A stretch of 34,962 bases of DNA, from NCBI GenBank assembly GCA_023436495.1, contig JAEZIT010000108.1, positions 1 through 34,962 of the forward strand, read 5' to 3'. The DNA comes from Acidobacteriota bacterium (GTDB taxonomy: Bacteria; Acidobacteriota; Blastocatellia; Pyrinomonadales; Pyrinomonadaceae). This document shows, piece by piece, positions 23,504-32,036 of this stretch (positions within the stretch are counted from its first letter, which is position 1; every line of letters starts with the position of its first letter). The notes under the pieces are model-generated. The model was not told where the DNA came from. It ran no database searches and was given only the letters and a program-made list of their open reading frames with translations. The position numbers were made by a program, and so were the translations under genes.

Positions 23504-24511
23504 GTGATAATCGAATCATCCGCTCCGACGCGAGTAGATCTCGCCGGTGGGACAATAGACATACCGCCGCTATTCCTCTTTCACGAAGGGGCATCAACCG
23601 TGAACTTCGCCGTCGACATGATGGCTCGCTGCCGCATCGAAGCGCGGAACGACGGCCGCATCGTGCTGGAATCTATCGACCGCGGCGTCAGTTTTGAAAC
23701 GTCGGTCGCGAAGATAGACGAATTGAAGGACGAGCCGCGACTCGAATTACTCTCGAAACTGGTATATTTCTTTCGCCCCGATACAGGTTTCACCATGACG
23801 ACCGAATCGGAAGCGCCTGCCGGTGCGGGACTTGCCGGTTCGTCAACGCTTAATATTGCATGCATCGGCGCCTTGAACGCGCTCGTTGGAAATCGCTATA
23901 CGCCGGATCGCTTCATCCCGATCGCCGCGAATGTGGAGTGCCAGGTGATCCGGGTCCCGACCGGTTTTCAGGATTATTATTCCGCGCAATATGGCGGCGT
24001 TGCGAGCATTCATTTCGAGCCGGTAGGGATCTGCCGTGAGGAACTCGATATCGATATCGAAACACTTGAGAGGCGCATTTCGGTCTTATATACCGGCGAA
24101 CCACGAAATTCCGGTACGAACAATTGGGAGATCACGAAACGCCATATCGACGGCGACCGCGAGATATTCGAGATATTCGAAGGCATCAGGGACACGTCCG
24201 TCGCGATGCGCGAAGCATTGATAAAAGGGGATTGGGACGCCGTTGGTTTGATACTCAAAGAATCTCATCCCGAACGTAAACGCCTGTCGCCAAATATCAC
24301 CACGCCGCAGATGGACCACCTTATCCAAACGGCCTTGGACAATGGGGCGATAGCCGCAAAGGTTTGCGGTGCCGGCGGCGGCGGCTGCATTGCATTCTTC
24401 TGTGAAGACGGACGCCGCGGAGACGTCGAAACGGCACTGGCCGCCCAGAACGGCGCCGAGGTTCTTGACTGGAAATTGAGCAAGCAGGGTCTGACGGTAA
24501 GCGTAAATTAA
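23504..24511 (+). CDS. GHMP-family kinase, D-glycero-D-manno-heptose 7-phosphate kinase-like
   Basis: 335 aa with a GTG start preceded by GAGGG. The N-terminus SAPTRVDLAGGTIDIPP is the GHMP motif 1, typical of sugar kinases of the HddA/galactokinase branch. EAPAGAGLAGSST (103-115) is the ATP-binding motif 2, and KVCGAGGGGCIAFF near residue 285 is motif 3. The order and length fit heptose-7-phosphate kinase, which makes the activated heptose used in LPS or S-layer glycans, but other sugar-1-kinases look alike. No other heptose gene is nearby. It lies downstream of DedA on the same strand and may be co-transcribed with it. Confidence 0.82.
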   Translation: MIIESSAPTRVDLAGGTIDIPPLFLFHEGASTVNFAVDMMARCRIEARNDGRIVLESIDRGVSFETSVAKIDELKDEPRLELLSKLVYFFRPDTGFTMTTESEAPAGAGLAGSSTLNIACIGALNALVGNRYTPDRFIPIAANVECQVIRVPTGFQDYYSAQYGGVASIHFEPVGICREELDIDIETLERRISVLYTGEPRNSGTNNWEITKRHIDGDREIFEIFEGIRDTSVAMREALIKGDWDAVGLILKESHPERKRLSPNITTPQMDHLIQTALDNGAIAAKVCGAGGGGCIAFFCEDGRRGDVETALAAQNGAEVLDWKLSKQGLTVSVN

Positions 24512-24529
24512 TATTTGTAGGAGGCAGAA

Positions 24530-24892
24530 ATGAGACGTCTGTGCTTCGCATTGTTATTTGCAGCGGCGCTGTTTGCCGTGTCCATTCCCGCACAGGACGC
24601 CGGCGGCCGCGTCTTTTACCGCGGAACGATCGATGATCGCGTCCACCTTGTAAAAACCCGCGGCCGCATCGAAACACGAACCGTTTCGGGCCGTGCTTAT
24701 CCGGACGGCGTTTACAGCTTCACGTCCTGGCTGCCGGAATCGCCTGTAACGGTAAACGCGGCGAAGCGAAAAGGCCGTGGTGAAGTCAAAGTAATTCAGC
24801 AGCCTTCCGAAGCAAACAATTTCACTGCCATTGTCGAAATATTTGACGGCAAAGGCGGCGCGAAGGAATACCAGCTCGAGATCTATTGGTAA
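24530..24892 (+). CDS. Small secreted protein of unknown function
   Basis: 120 aa with a Sec signal peptide (LCFALLFAAALFAVSIPAQ, cleavage near residue 22). The mature part is about 98 residues, basic and strand-rich: GRVFYRGTIDDRVHLV, GVYSFTSWLPESPVTVN and KEYQLEIYW at the C-terminus suggest a compact beta-fold. No cysteine remains after cleavage. The ribosome binding site GGAGG is 7 nt upstream. It sits 18 nt after the GHMP kinase and upstream of the DUF4097-like gene. I do not recognise a family. Confidence 0.72.
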   Translation: MRRLCFALLFAAALFAVSIPAQDAGGRVFYRGTIDDRVHLVKTRGRIETRTVSGRAYPDGVYSFTSWLPESPVTVNAAKRKGRGEVKVIQQPSEANNFTAIVEIFDGKGGAKEYQLEIYW

Positions 24893-24928
24893 CAGGCGCA
24901 TAAATTCTTTGTCATAAATCGAAAGCCC

Positions 24929-24955
24929 GTGGTGTTTCTAGCTTTGGAACACCAC
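24929..24955 (+). promoter_or_regulatory. Hairpin in the leader of the DUF4097-like gene
   Basis: GTGGTGTT and AACACCAC form a perfect 8-bp stem with an 11-nt loop. It ends a few bases before the GGAGG of the next gene. No T-tract of note follows, so it may control translation rather than end transcription. Confidence 0.5.
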
Positions 24956-24975
24956 AATTTGGAGGCAAACTTTTT

Positions 24976-25833
24976 ATGACAGTACATTCGCGCACCCGCT
25001 TCGGCGTTCTTTTATTCGCCATCATTTCCCTTTCGTGCTCGATCGCCTTTGGGCAGGCGCATTCCATAAACACCGGAAAAAATACTGAATTCTGCACAGG
25101 TAATAATTATTCGGGGGACGGCCGCGTTAATTTTAAAGAGCTTCGCGAAACGCCGCTGGCGGCTTCCGGCAGAATTTCCGTTGACGGCGGCCGCAACGGC
25201 GGTATCGTTGTAAAGGGCTCGTCCCGCAGCGATGTCCTTGTTAGGGCATGCGTGCAGACGTGGGGATCGACCGATGCAGACGCTCGTGCCGTCGCCGGCA
25301 GCATTCGCGTTTCGACAGGTTCTACGATCAAAGCGGAAGGCTCCGACCACTCTAATTGGGCAGTGTCGTACGAGATACTTGTACCGCGAAACACCGATCT
25401 GAATCTGAGGGCCGTAAACGGCGGCATCGCAATAGCATCGGTCGAAGGACGGATCGAATTCGAAACCACCAACGGCGCCGTCAAGCTGTCCGACCTCTCG
25501 GGCGAGGTCCGCGGAAACACGACGAACGGCGGCGTCAAAGTAGAACTAAGCGGCAGCAGTTGGAAGGGCGGCGGCCTGGATGTCACTACGACAAATGGCG
25601 GCGTCGCATTGACGGTGCCGGAAGGCTATTCGGCAAATTTCGAAATGGGTACGAGCAATGGCGGATTCAAAAGCGATATCTCTGCGCTGAACGTCACTCA
25701 AGAAGATTATAAGGGCCATGAATACGGACGATCACGCAATACGCGCCTGAACACCGTCCTTAACGGCGGCGGACCGGCTATACGTATCATGACGACCAAC
25801 GGCGGAGTAAAGATCAATTCGGCGAAGAACTGA
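24976..25833 (+). CDS. Secreted DUF4097-like beta-repeat protein
   Basis: 285 aa. Signal peptide (FGVLLFAIISLSCSIAFGQA, cleavage near residue 27), then a mature protein dominated by strands with repeated T/S-N-G-G-V turns: VNGGIAI, TTNGAVKL, TTNGGVKVEL, TTNGGVALTV, TSNGGFK and TTNGGVKIN. This spacing is that of DUF4097 and related adhesin-like proteins, which form a right-handed beta-helix. Such proteins are exported, with roles in surface or stress response unproven. A hairpin and GGAGG precede the start; a bidirectional terminator ends the unit. Confidence 0.8.
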   Translation: MTVHSRTRFGVLLFAIISLSCSIAFGQAHSINTGKNTEFCTGNNYSGDGRVNFKELRETPLAASGRISVDGGRNGGIVVKGSSRSDVLVRACVQTWGSTDADARAVAGSIRVSTGSTIKAEGSDHSNWAVSYEILVPRNTDLNLRAVNGGIAIASVEGRIEFETTNGAVKLSDLSGEVRGNTTNGGVKVELSGSSWKGGGLDVTTTNGGVALTVPEGYSANFEMGTSNGGFKSDISALNVTQEDYKGHEYGRSRNTRLNTVLNGGGPAIRIMTTNGGVKINSAKN

Positions 25834-25855
25834 TCGCTATCTGCATAGCAAATAC

Positions 25856-25893
25856 AAAAACGCGCCTCGTCCCATGACGAAGCGCGTTTTTTT
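25856..25893. terminator. Bidirectional intrinsic terminator
   Basis: CGCGCCTCGT and ACGAAGCGCG form a 10-bp stem with one mismatch and a short CCCATG loop, flanked by AAAAA on the left and TTTTTTT on the right. It serves both the secreted-protein genes (plus) and purQ (minus), which converge here. Confidence 0.85.
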
Positions 25894-25908
25894 CCACCTT
25901 TAATAGTG

Positions 25909-26613
25909 CTATCTTGCTGCCGCTGCGGCGATCGCGTTCGTCAACGATCGAAAGATATCCCTTCCGTCATTTGATCCGAGCAGTTCTTCGCAAGCGCGTT
26001 CCGGGTGCGGCATCATCCCAAGAACGTTGCGGTCCAGGTTGCAGATGCCCGCGATATTCGAACCTGCGCCGTTCGGATTGGCCTCTTTGGTGATCTCGCC
26101 GTTCTCGTCGCAATACCGGAAAACTATCTGGTTGTTCTCCTGGAGCATATTGAAAGTTTCGGCGTCGCAGACATAGTTGCCTTCGGCGTGCGCGATCGGG
26201 ATCGACAGCACGTCGCCTTCGTCAAGTTCGGTCGTGTACGGCGTTTCGGCATTCTCGACCCGAATATTCACGTGACGGCATACGAAATGTAGATTCGCAT
26301 TCCGCATCAATGCCCCGGGCAGCAGGCCGGCTTCGCACAGGATCTGAAATCCGTTGCATATTCCAAAAACGAACTTACCCTCCGCCGCGAAATCCTTGAC
26401 GGCACCCATCACAGGCGAGAACCGAGCGAGCGCGCCCGCCCGAAGATAGTCTCCGTACGAAAACCCGCCCGGAATCAGCAGCGCGTCATAACTGCTCAGG
26501 TCCGTTTCCTTATGCCAGATAAAATCCACCGGCTGGCCAACGTGCTTAGACACGACGTGATATGCGTCATGGTCGCAATTGGAACCGGGAAATACTATGA
26601 CCCCAAATTTCAT
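25909..26613 (-). CDS. purQ: Phosphoribosylformylglycinamidine synthase subunit PurQ
   Basis: 234 aa, class I glutamine amidotransferase. The start GVIVFPGSNCDHDAYH is the conserved PurQ opening. The nucleophile is Cys86 in FGICNGFQIL, and the triad is completed by His203 and Glu205 in MMPHPER. GGFSYGDYLRAGALA forms the substrate loop. PurQ releases ammonia from glutamine for PurL, which converts FGAR to FGAM in purine synthesis. It follows purS by 10 nt on the same strand; purL is not in this window. Confidence 0.97.
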   Translation of the reverse strand: MKFGVIVFPGSNCDHDAYHVVSKHVGQPVDFIWHKETDLSSYDALLIPGGFSYGDYLRAGALARFSPVMGAVKDFAAEGKFVFGICNGFQILCEAGLLPGALMRNANLHFVCRHVNIRVENAETPYTTELDEGDVLSIPIAHAEGNYVCDAETFNMLQENNQIVFRYCDENGEITKEANPNGAGSNIAGICNLDRNVLGMMPHPERACEELLGSNDGRDIFRSLTNAIAAAAAR

Positions 26614-26623
26614 AACTCAACCA

Positions 26624-26872
26624 TTAACTATTAACAATTTCCACCTTGTAATCTTCGATCACGGGATTTGCAAGCACGTCCTTTGCGATCTTTTCCGCGG
26701 CGGCCTGTGCTTCGGATTCCGTCACTGCCGGATCGAGCGCGATCTCAAAATATTTTCCCTGACGAACGTCCGCGATCTGGCCGTAGCCGAGCAGTTCCAC
26801 CGAATGCTGAATGGCCTTTCCCTGCGGATCAAGGACGCTTGGTTTTAATGTTACGTATACCTTTGCCTTCAT
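26624..26872 (-). CDS. purS: Phosphoribosylformylglycinamidine synthase subunit PurS
   Basis: 82 aa. KAKVYVTLKPSVLDPQGKAI is the start found in PurS proteins, with VRQGKYFEIAL and a C-terminal KVEIV strand. PurS is the small structural partner that brings PurQ and PurL together in organisms with a short PurL. The start at 26872 is chosen over an upstream in-frame codon because GGAG precedes it and family similarity begins there. Confidence 0.95.
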   Translation of the reverse strand: MKAKVYVTLKPSVLDPQGKAIQHSVELLGYGQIADVRQGKYFEIALDPAVTESEAQAAAEKIAKDVLANPVIEDYKVEIVNS

Positions 26873-26896
26873 TTTTGTCTCCGAAATAAACTTTAG

Positions 26897-26925
26897 ATTG
26901 TTACGCAAATCGTTGTAATTATCAA
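26897..26925 (-). promoter_or_regulatory. Candidate promoter of purSQ
   Basis: On the minus strand TTGATA (26920-26925) and AACAAT (26897-26902) are 17 nt apart, about 25 nt before the purS start codon. The boxes are partial matches. Confidence 0.45.
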
Positions 26926-27005
26926 CGTCATATGTTAGATTTCACGTGCTTTGTCTACGCTTGAACTTTGAATCCAGTACAAAGAAAAGGAGTTAATTCT
27001 TAGAA

Positions 27006-27389
27006 ATGCAAAACCAAAAGTCTGCAATCGGACTTGACGCAAATGTTACCGCGCTGATCGGTTATCCCATCGGCATTCTTGCCCTGATCCTTATTTTTAT
27101 GGAGAAAGACAACCGATTTGTGCGCTTTCACGCTCTGCAATCGGTTCTTTGGTCAGTTGGGATCACGTTCGCCATCATCGCTGTGATGATCATTGGAATG
27201 ATCGTCGGATTTGCGATCAGCATGGTGTCCAGCACCCTGGGCATGCTGGTGTGGGGCCTTCTCTCGCTGCTTTACTTCGTCTTTCTGGTCGCCTGGATCG
27301 GCGGGCTCATTTATGGCGCGATCAAGGCCTATGGCGGCGAAATGACCAAGCTTCCCGTTGTCGGCGGCTTTGCGGAAAAGTGGGTTTGA
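27006..27389 (+). CDS. DUF4870-like small membrane protein
   Basis: 127 aa. After a short polar start, IGYPIGILALILIFMEKDN and RFVRFHALQSVLWSVGITF match the DUF4870 pattern, where an F-H-x-x-Q motif joins the first two helices. Two or three more helices follow, with GAIKAYGGEMTKLPVVG near the end. The function of the family is unknown. AAGGAG lies 14 nt before the ATG. It diverges from purS and is followed by its own terminator. Confidence 0.85.
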   Translation: MQNQKSAIGLDANVTALIGYPIGILALILIFMEKDNRFVRFHALQSVLWSVGITFAIIAVMIIGMIVGFAISMVSSTLGMLVWGLLSLLYFVFLVAWIGGLIYGAIKAYGGEMTKLPVVGGFAEKWV

Positions 27390-27427
27390 TCCTTCCGATC
27401 GATTTCGGCGGTTAAGTCAAAATAGCG

Positions 27428-27470
27428 AAAGCGGACGTGGGTTCGGTCAGGCCCGTCGTCCGCTTTTATT
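27428..27470 (+). terminator. Intrinsic terminator after the DUF4870 gene
   Basis: AAAGCGGACG (27428-27437) and CGTCCGCTTT (27457-27466) form a perfect 10-bp stem, followed by a T-rich run TTATTT. It lies between convergent genes and could also serve purB. Confidence 0.8.
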
Positions 27471-27494
27471 TCCCTTCCTACTCGAGGTCGATGC

Positions 27495-28790
27495 CTAGTC
27501 CTTGAACACTCTTTCGAAAACTTTATCTACGTTGCGAAGGTAATGACGCAGATCAAAGACACGCTCGATATCTTCGGCAGATAATCGGGATGTAATATCC
27601 GCGTCATTCATGATCAGGTCCTTATATTCACCGCCTTCGTCCCAAACCTTCATCGCGTTGCGCTGCGTGTAAACGTATGCGTCTTCGCGGGAGACGCCTT
27701 TCTGCGTCAGCGCGAGCATAAGCTGCCCGCTGAATACCAATCCGCGCATAAGGTTCAGGTTCTTCAGCATATTTTCCGGATAGACGACCAGCGTATCCAG
27801 CAGCGAAGTTGCCTTTGCCAATATATAATCCAGCGTCGCCGAAGAATCCGGCAGGACAATGCGTTCCGCAGAACTGTGCGAGATATCGCGTTCGTGCCAC
27901 AAGGCGATATTTTCCATTCCCACGATCGAATTGGCACGCACGGTCCGCGCCATTCCGCAGATGCGTTCAGATAGTATCGGATTACGCTTGTGCGGCATCG
28001 CGGACGAACCCTTTTGCCCCGTCTTGAATTTTTCCTGCGCCTCGCGGACTTCCGTACGCTGCCAATGCCGGACCTGCAGTGCCATCTTTTCCAGCGTTGA
28101 GGCAATTATCCCAAGCGTACACAGATATTCCGCATACCGGTCACGCTGGATGACCTGCGTCGAAACGTCCGCCGCTTTCAACCCCAGCTTTTCGCAAACG
28201 CGTTCTTCTACATCCGGAGCAAGATGAGCAAATGCTCCGACGGCCCCGCTGATCTTCCCGACCGAAACGGCTTTGGCCGCGCGTTTCAGGCGCTTGCGGT
28301 TTCTCTGCATTTCCGAATACCAAAGAGCCCATGTCAATCCGAACGACGTCGGCTCAGCATGAATCCCGTGTGTTCGCCCGATCTGTGGCGTGTCCTTGAA
28401 TTCGAACGCCCTTCGTTTCAAGACGTCCAGCAGCGCGTCCACCTTCGCCAGCAGGATCGCGCAAGATTCCTTCAACAGCAGAGCATTTGCCGTATCGACC
28501 ACGTCGCTCGACGTCAGGCCGTAATGTACAAACCGTGCCGAATCGCCGATATTTTCCGCTAGATTCGTCGTGAACGCTATCACGTCGTGATCGGTCGTTT
28601 TTTCTATCTCGTTGATGCGTTCGACGGTGAACGCCGCCTTCGCTTTTATTTCTTCCAGCGCCTCCCGCGGGATCGTTCCGTCGTCCGCGTGCACTTCGCA
28701 AACGGCAATTTCGACGTCCAGCCATTTCTGGAATTTGTTCTGCTGCGACCATACCGAGCCCATCTCGGGCAATGTGTAACGTTCGATCAT
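27495..28790 (-). CDS. purB: Adenylosuccinate lyase
   Basis: 431 aa, the usual length for bacterial PurB. All family landmarks are present: TSSDVVDTA (93-101), GRTHGIHAEP (138-147) with His141 as the acid-base residue, and the signature GSSAMPHKRNP (261-271) holding the mobile catalytic loop. The enzyme cleaves SAICAR and adenylosuccinate, releasing fumarate in purine synthesis. Helical throughout, it works as a homotetramer in the cytoplasm. It is near purQ/purS but in a separate transcription unit. Confidence 0.97.
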   Translation of the reverse strand: MIERYTLPEMGSVWSQQNKFQKWLDVEIAVCEVHADDGTIPREALEEIKAKAAFTVERINEIEKTTDHDVIAFTTNLAENIGDSARFVHYGLTSSDVVDTANALLLKESCAILLAKVDALLDVLKRRAFEFKDTPQIGRTHGIHAEPTSFGLTWALWYSEMQRNRKRLKRAAKAVSVGKISGAVGAFAHLAPDVEERVCEKLGLKAADVSTQVIQRDRYAEYLCTLGIIASTLEKMALQVRHWQRTEVREAQEKFKTGQKGSSAMPHKRNPILSERICGMARTVRANSIVGMENIALWHERDISHSSAERIVLPDSSATLDYILAKATSLLDTLVVYPENMLKNLNLMRGLVFSGQLMLALTQKGVSREDAYVYTQRNAMKVWDEGGEYKDLIMNDADITSRLSAEDIERVFDLRHYLRNVDKVFERVFKD

Positions 28791-28909
28791 AAATTAAGAT
28801 TTTCCCGCAAAGCGCGACCACTCGCAAACGCGCGATTTACATAAGAATAATTCCTTCGAAGATGCCGGGCCCTCCGCGGCGAGTTCGTGCGATCTCACAA
28901 AGCCTCTAC

Positions 28910-28938
28910 TTTGCGTCCTTCGCGGCTTTGCGTGAAAA
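28910..28938 (+). repeat. Dispersed repeat TTTGCGT-CTTCGCG-TTGCGTGAAAA, copy 2
   Basis: TTTGCGTCCTTCGCG followed by GCTTTGCGTGAAAA matches the unit at 879-907 with few differences. It lies in the 231-nt gap between purB and the AI-2E transporter gene, which otherwise holds only short GC-rich remnants. Confidence 0.65.
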
Positions 28939-29021
28939 TATCTGCTCCGTTTAACAGGCGCGCTAATGATCTCTAAAAAGACCTGCCCACGCACAGTTCG
29001 CAAAGAACTCCGGCTCAATTC

Positions 29022-30140
29022 CTATTCCTCTTCCCCGAGTTCCCTGCCCTCACGTTCTATCCCTTCTTCCCCGATCTTTTCCTCGACGTCTGTTTCCCGG
29101 TCGCCGAGCACATCTTCGACATAGACCATCTGGATGATGACCATGATCATCGCAAGAAGCGGCGTCGCAAGCACGAGCCCTAATCCACCGACCAGCACCG
29201 ACAGCGCAAGCTGAAAAACGACCGTCAGCCCCGGCGGAAGTTCGACCGTCTCGCGTTCGATGATCGGCGTCACGATATTCCCCTCAACTATTTGCACCCC
29301 GACATAGATCGCGATCACATAGACCGCCATCATCGGGCTCTCGATAAATGCGATCAGTACCGCGGGGATTGCCGCAAGTATCGGCCCGAAATTCGGAATG
29401 AACGAGAACAGCCCCGCGATCAACCCCAGCGTCAGGGCCAGTGGGACACCCAATATCGATAGTGCTATCCAAGTCAAAACCCCGATGAACAGCATCGACC
29501 CGGCTTTCCCGACCAGCCACCAGCGGAGCATTTCATTGATGCCGCCCAGCACTTCCCAAACGCGTTCGCGTTTCGCTACCGGAAACAGTTTCGTAAAACC
29601 GCGGGCGTAATATAGCGGTTCGATCGCGAAATAGATCCCGAGCAATATGACGATTACCACGTTGCCGACCGCGCCGATCGTTGAAGTAAATACCCCTCCG
29701 ACCCGCGAAAGCATCCCGGACGAAGCGATGTTATCCCAGATCGTATTCAGGTCCGGAAGCTGTTCAATGATCGCGCGGCCCCACCCGAACTGCATAATGT
29801 ATTGACGAGCGGCGTCGAATGACCGCGGCAGTTCTTCCCGCAGGTGCTGGCCCTGGTCCGCGATGCTGGGAGCAAGCCCGACTATGGCTCCGGCCAGAAC
29901 AGCCAGCAAGAACGCGGACACGATCATCACGCGAATTCCGTCGCTCAGCGGCACCCACCTGCCGAGCATATCCGCCAAACCGCGCAGCAGAATAGCCAGC
30001 AGCACCGCCGAAAAGACCAGTAGTAAAACGTCGAACGTGAAATATACGAGCAGCAGCAGAAGGACCGTCAGCAGCACGATCGCCACCGTGATGAAGACCT
30101 TTGAAATGAATGTTCTTTCGACCGGCGTATCTGATGTCAT
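29022..30140 (-). CDS. AI-2E/PerM-family transporter
   Basis: 372 aa, about eight helices: an N-terminal hydrophobic block, a central soluble stretch (about 85-150), then GNVVIVILLGIYFAIEP and LFSFIPNFGPILAAIPAVLI with the conserved P-N-x-G-P segment of the family. These proteins export signals such as AI-2, or ions in Na+/H+-antiporter members. The substrate is unknown here. The last 30 residues are highly acidic (many E and D), an unusual tail likely cytoplasmic. The 5-prime side is AT-rich and divergent from the next gene. Confidence 0.9.
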   Translation of the reverse strand: MTSDTPVERTFISKVFITVAIVLLTVLLLLLVYFTFDVLLLVFSAVLLAILLRGLADMLGRWVPLSDGIRVMIVSAFLLAVLAGAIVGLAPSIADQGQHLREELPRSFDAARQYIMQFGWGRAIIEQLPDLNTIWDNIASSGMLSRVGGVFTSTIGAVGNVVIVILLGIYFAIEPLYYARGFTKLFPVAKRERVWEVLGGINEMLRWWLVGKAGSMLFIGVLTWIALSILGVPLALTLGLIAGLFSFIPNFGPILAAIPAVLIAFIESPMMAVYVIAIYVGVQIVEGNIVTPIIERETVELPPGLTVVFQLALSVLVGGLGLVLATPLLAMIMVIIQMVYVEDVLGDRETDVEEKIGEEGIEREGRELGEEE

Positions 30141-30244
30141 GGAATGATTTATCGATATATAAATAGTACTCTCTAAAAAGCTTAAATATATACGACAACG
30201 CGAACAGACGGCAAATTTTCGCCGTAACTAAGTCTATATTTGAT

Positions 30245-30979
30245 ATGGCCGACCGCCGACAGGCTGATTATTGGATAGATTTCGGAGACGAGAACGCCCC
30301 ACGTTCGGTAAAGGACCGCGCTCGCTGGCACGAAGGCCGCCGCCAGCGTGCGATTGCATCGATCCTGCTCGAATTGCACCTTATGGCTGTCACCGAGATA
30401 ATTCCGCTCAACACCCGCAGCTTCGGAATGGTCAAGGCGCATTGGCAGGACGATTTCGGCTCCGAAGAGGACGAAACGCACGCGGCGCACTGTGTCCCGC
30501 GCCAGCTCATTATTCGGTCGCGCCACCCGCACGACCTTCTCCGGCCGTATTCGCCCGATCGCTCTGATTATCTGCAGGGATTTTTCGCGAAGACGGACAT
30601 ATTGCCCGTAAACTTTAATAAATGTGATTCACGATGTGAGCGGATCGGGCTTGTGAACGGGTTTAGGCTTGCCTGCCTGTCGGCGATCGCCAGCGGGCAC
30701 GCCAGCCCCGACATTAAATTCGGCCGGGTTTCAACATCGGTCCGAATCGCGTTCGAGCATTACAAAGCCGCCGCGCGTTTCGTTTTTCAAGCGTCGGCAC
30801 AGCGGCTCAGCAAAAAGCTCGTATTCCCGAAACCGCTGCCGCACAATGAGCGAAAATGGAAGCAGCAGCTTGCCATTACCGAAGGCTACGCACAGGAGCT
30901 GCGCTATTCGTCGGCGATCAACACCATCACGCGCCTCGGCGAAATGGATGACCTGGTAAAGCATTATCGAGAGGTTTGA
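30245..30979 (+). CDS. Protein of unknown function
   Basis: 244 aa, soluble, basic, with no signal or helix of membrane type. It opens MADRRQADYWIDFGDENAP, has RHPHDLLRPYSPDRSDYLQG near the middle and a C-terminal helical part (SAINTITRLGEMDDLVKHYR). Two nearby cysteines lie in KCDSRCER. No catalytic motif is visible and I recognise no family. Its stop codon abuts the asd stop on the other strand with no gap, so the two genes converge tail to tail without an evident terminator. Codon use resembles that of the neighbours. Confidence 0.72.
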   Translation: MADRRQADYWIDFGDENAPRSVKDRARWHEGRRQRAIASILLELHLMAVTEIIPLNTRSFGMVKAHWQDDFGSEEDETHAAHCVPRQLIIRSRHPHDLLRPYSPDRSDYLQGFFAKTDILPVNFNKCDSRCERIGLVNGFRLACLSAIASGHASPDIKFGRVSTSVRIAFEHYKAAARFVFQASAQRLSKKLVFPKPLPHNERKWKQQLAITEGYAQELRYSSAINTITRLGEMDDLVKHYREV

Positions 30980-32017
30980 TCAGATGATGCGTTTGTCGAT
31001 CAAGAGCTCGGCATTCAGGATCGCCGACCCGGCAGCTCCCCGGACGGTATTGTGGCTAAGAGCGACGAAACGGTAATCGAAGACGTTGTCGGGAAACACT
31101 CGGCCTACCGTTATTGTCATCCCGCCGCCGTTGTCGCGGTCAAGCCGCGGCTGCGGGCGCGATGGCTCATCGCTGACCTCGATAAAATGTTTCGGCGACG
31201 AATGCAGGTCAAGCACCGGAAACGTTCGCATTGCGTCAATAACGTCTTCGAGCGTCGCCGTTTCCTTCAAATTCACCCGGACCGACGCTGTGTGCCCATC
31301 AATGACCGGTACACGAAAACACTGCGCCGAAACCGTAAAATCGGCCTTTTCGATCGCGCCGTCGGCAAACCGCCCAAGTATCTTCTGCGTTTCCGTCTCG
31401 ACCTTAGGTTCTTCACCGGCAATATAAGGAATGACGTTATCCGTAATATCGAGCGAAGGAACGCCCGGATAACCCGCGCCCGAGATCGCTTGAAGCGTCG
31501 TGATGATCACCGATTCGATACCAAACCTTCGATGGATCGCGGCCAGCGGCGGCGCTACGCTGATCACTGAGCAATTAGGATTTGTTACGATAAACCCGGT
31601 CGTAAACCCGCGTTTCGTTCGTTGAACTTCGATCAACTCAAGGTGGTCGGGATTCAGTTCTGGCACCAGCAGCGGCACGTCCTCGTCCATCCGGTACGAC
31701 GACGAATTGCTGATGACCGGGTAGCCGGCACGCGCAAAAGCTTCTTCCGTTTCACGCGCGACCGACGACGGCAGGCTGGAAAAAACCAGTTCGCAATCGA
31801 GCGGCGGTTCTATCGGCTGCACCACTATGTCGCGGACGCTTTCCGGGATCGAACCGGCCAATTTCCACGCGCACGCCTCGGCGTATGTCTTCCCCGCCGA
31901 GCGGTCGCTGGCGGCGAGTGCCGAAACCTCAAATTGCGGATGGTCCTGGAGCAGTTCGATGAACCGCTGTCCCACCGTTCCGGTCGCACCCAGTATCCCG
32001 ACGCGATATTTTCTCAT
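30980..32017 (-). CDS. asd: Aspartate-semialdehyde dehydrogenase
   Basis: 345 aa. The NADPH-binding loop is GILGATGTVGQRF (7-19), the catalytic cysteine is Cys149 in TNPNCSV and the base His242 in IDGHTASVR. The S-S-L-P-S and N-S-S-S-Y-R-M segments place it in the yeast/archaeal-like branch of ASADH. The enzyme reduces aspartyl phosphate to aspartate semialdehyde, the branch point to lysine, threonine and methionine. It follows the aminotransferase by 19 nt on the same strand. Confidence 0.96.
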   Translation of the reverse strand: MRKYRVGILGATGTVGQRFIELLQDHPQFEVSALAASDRSAGKTYAEACAWKLAGSIPESVRDIVVQPIEPPLDCELVFSSLPSSVARETEEAFARAGYPVISNSSSYRMDEDVPLLVPELNPDHLELIEVQRTKRGFTTGFIVTNPNCSVISVAPPLAAIHRRFGIESVIITTLQAISGAGYPGVPSLDITDNVIPYIAGEEPKVETETQKILGRFADGAIEKADFTVSAQCFRVPVIDGHTASVRVNLKETATLEDVIDAMRTFPVLDLHSSPKHFIEVSDEPSRPQPRLDRDNGGGMTITVGRVFPDNVFDYRFVALSHNTVRGAAGSAILNAELLIDKRII

Positions 32018-32036
32018 AAACAGGATGTCGCGGATT

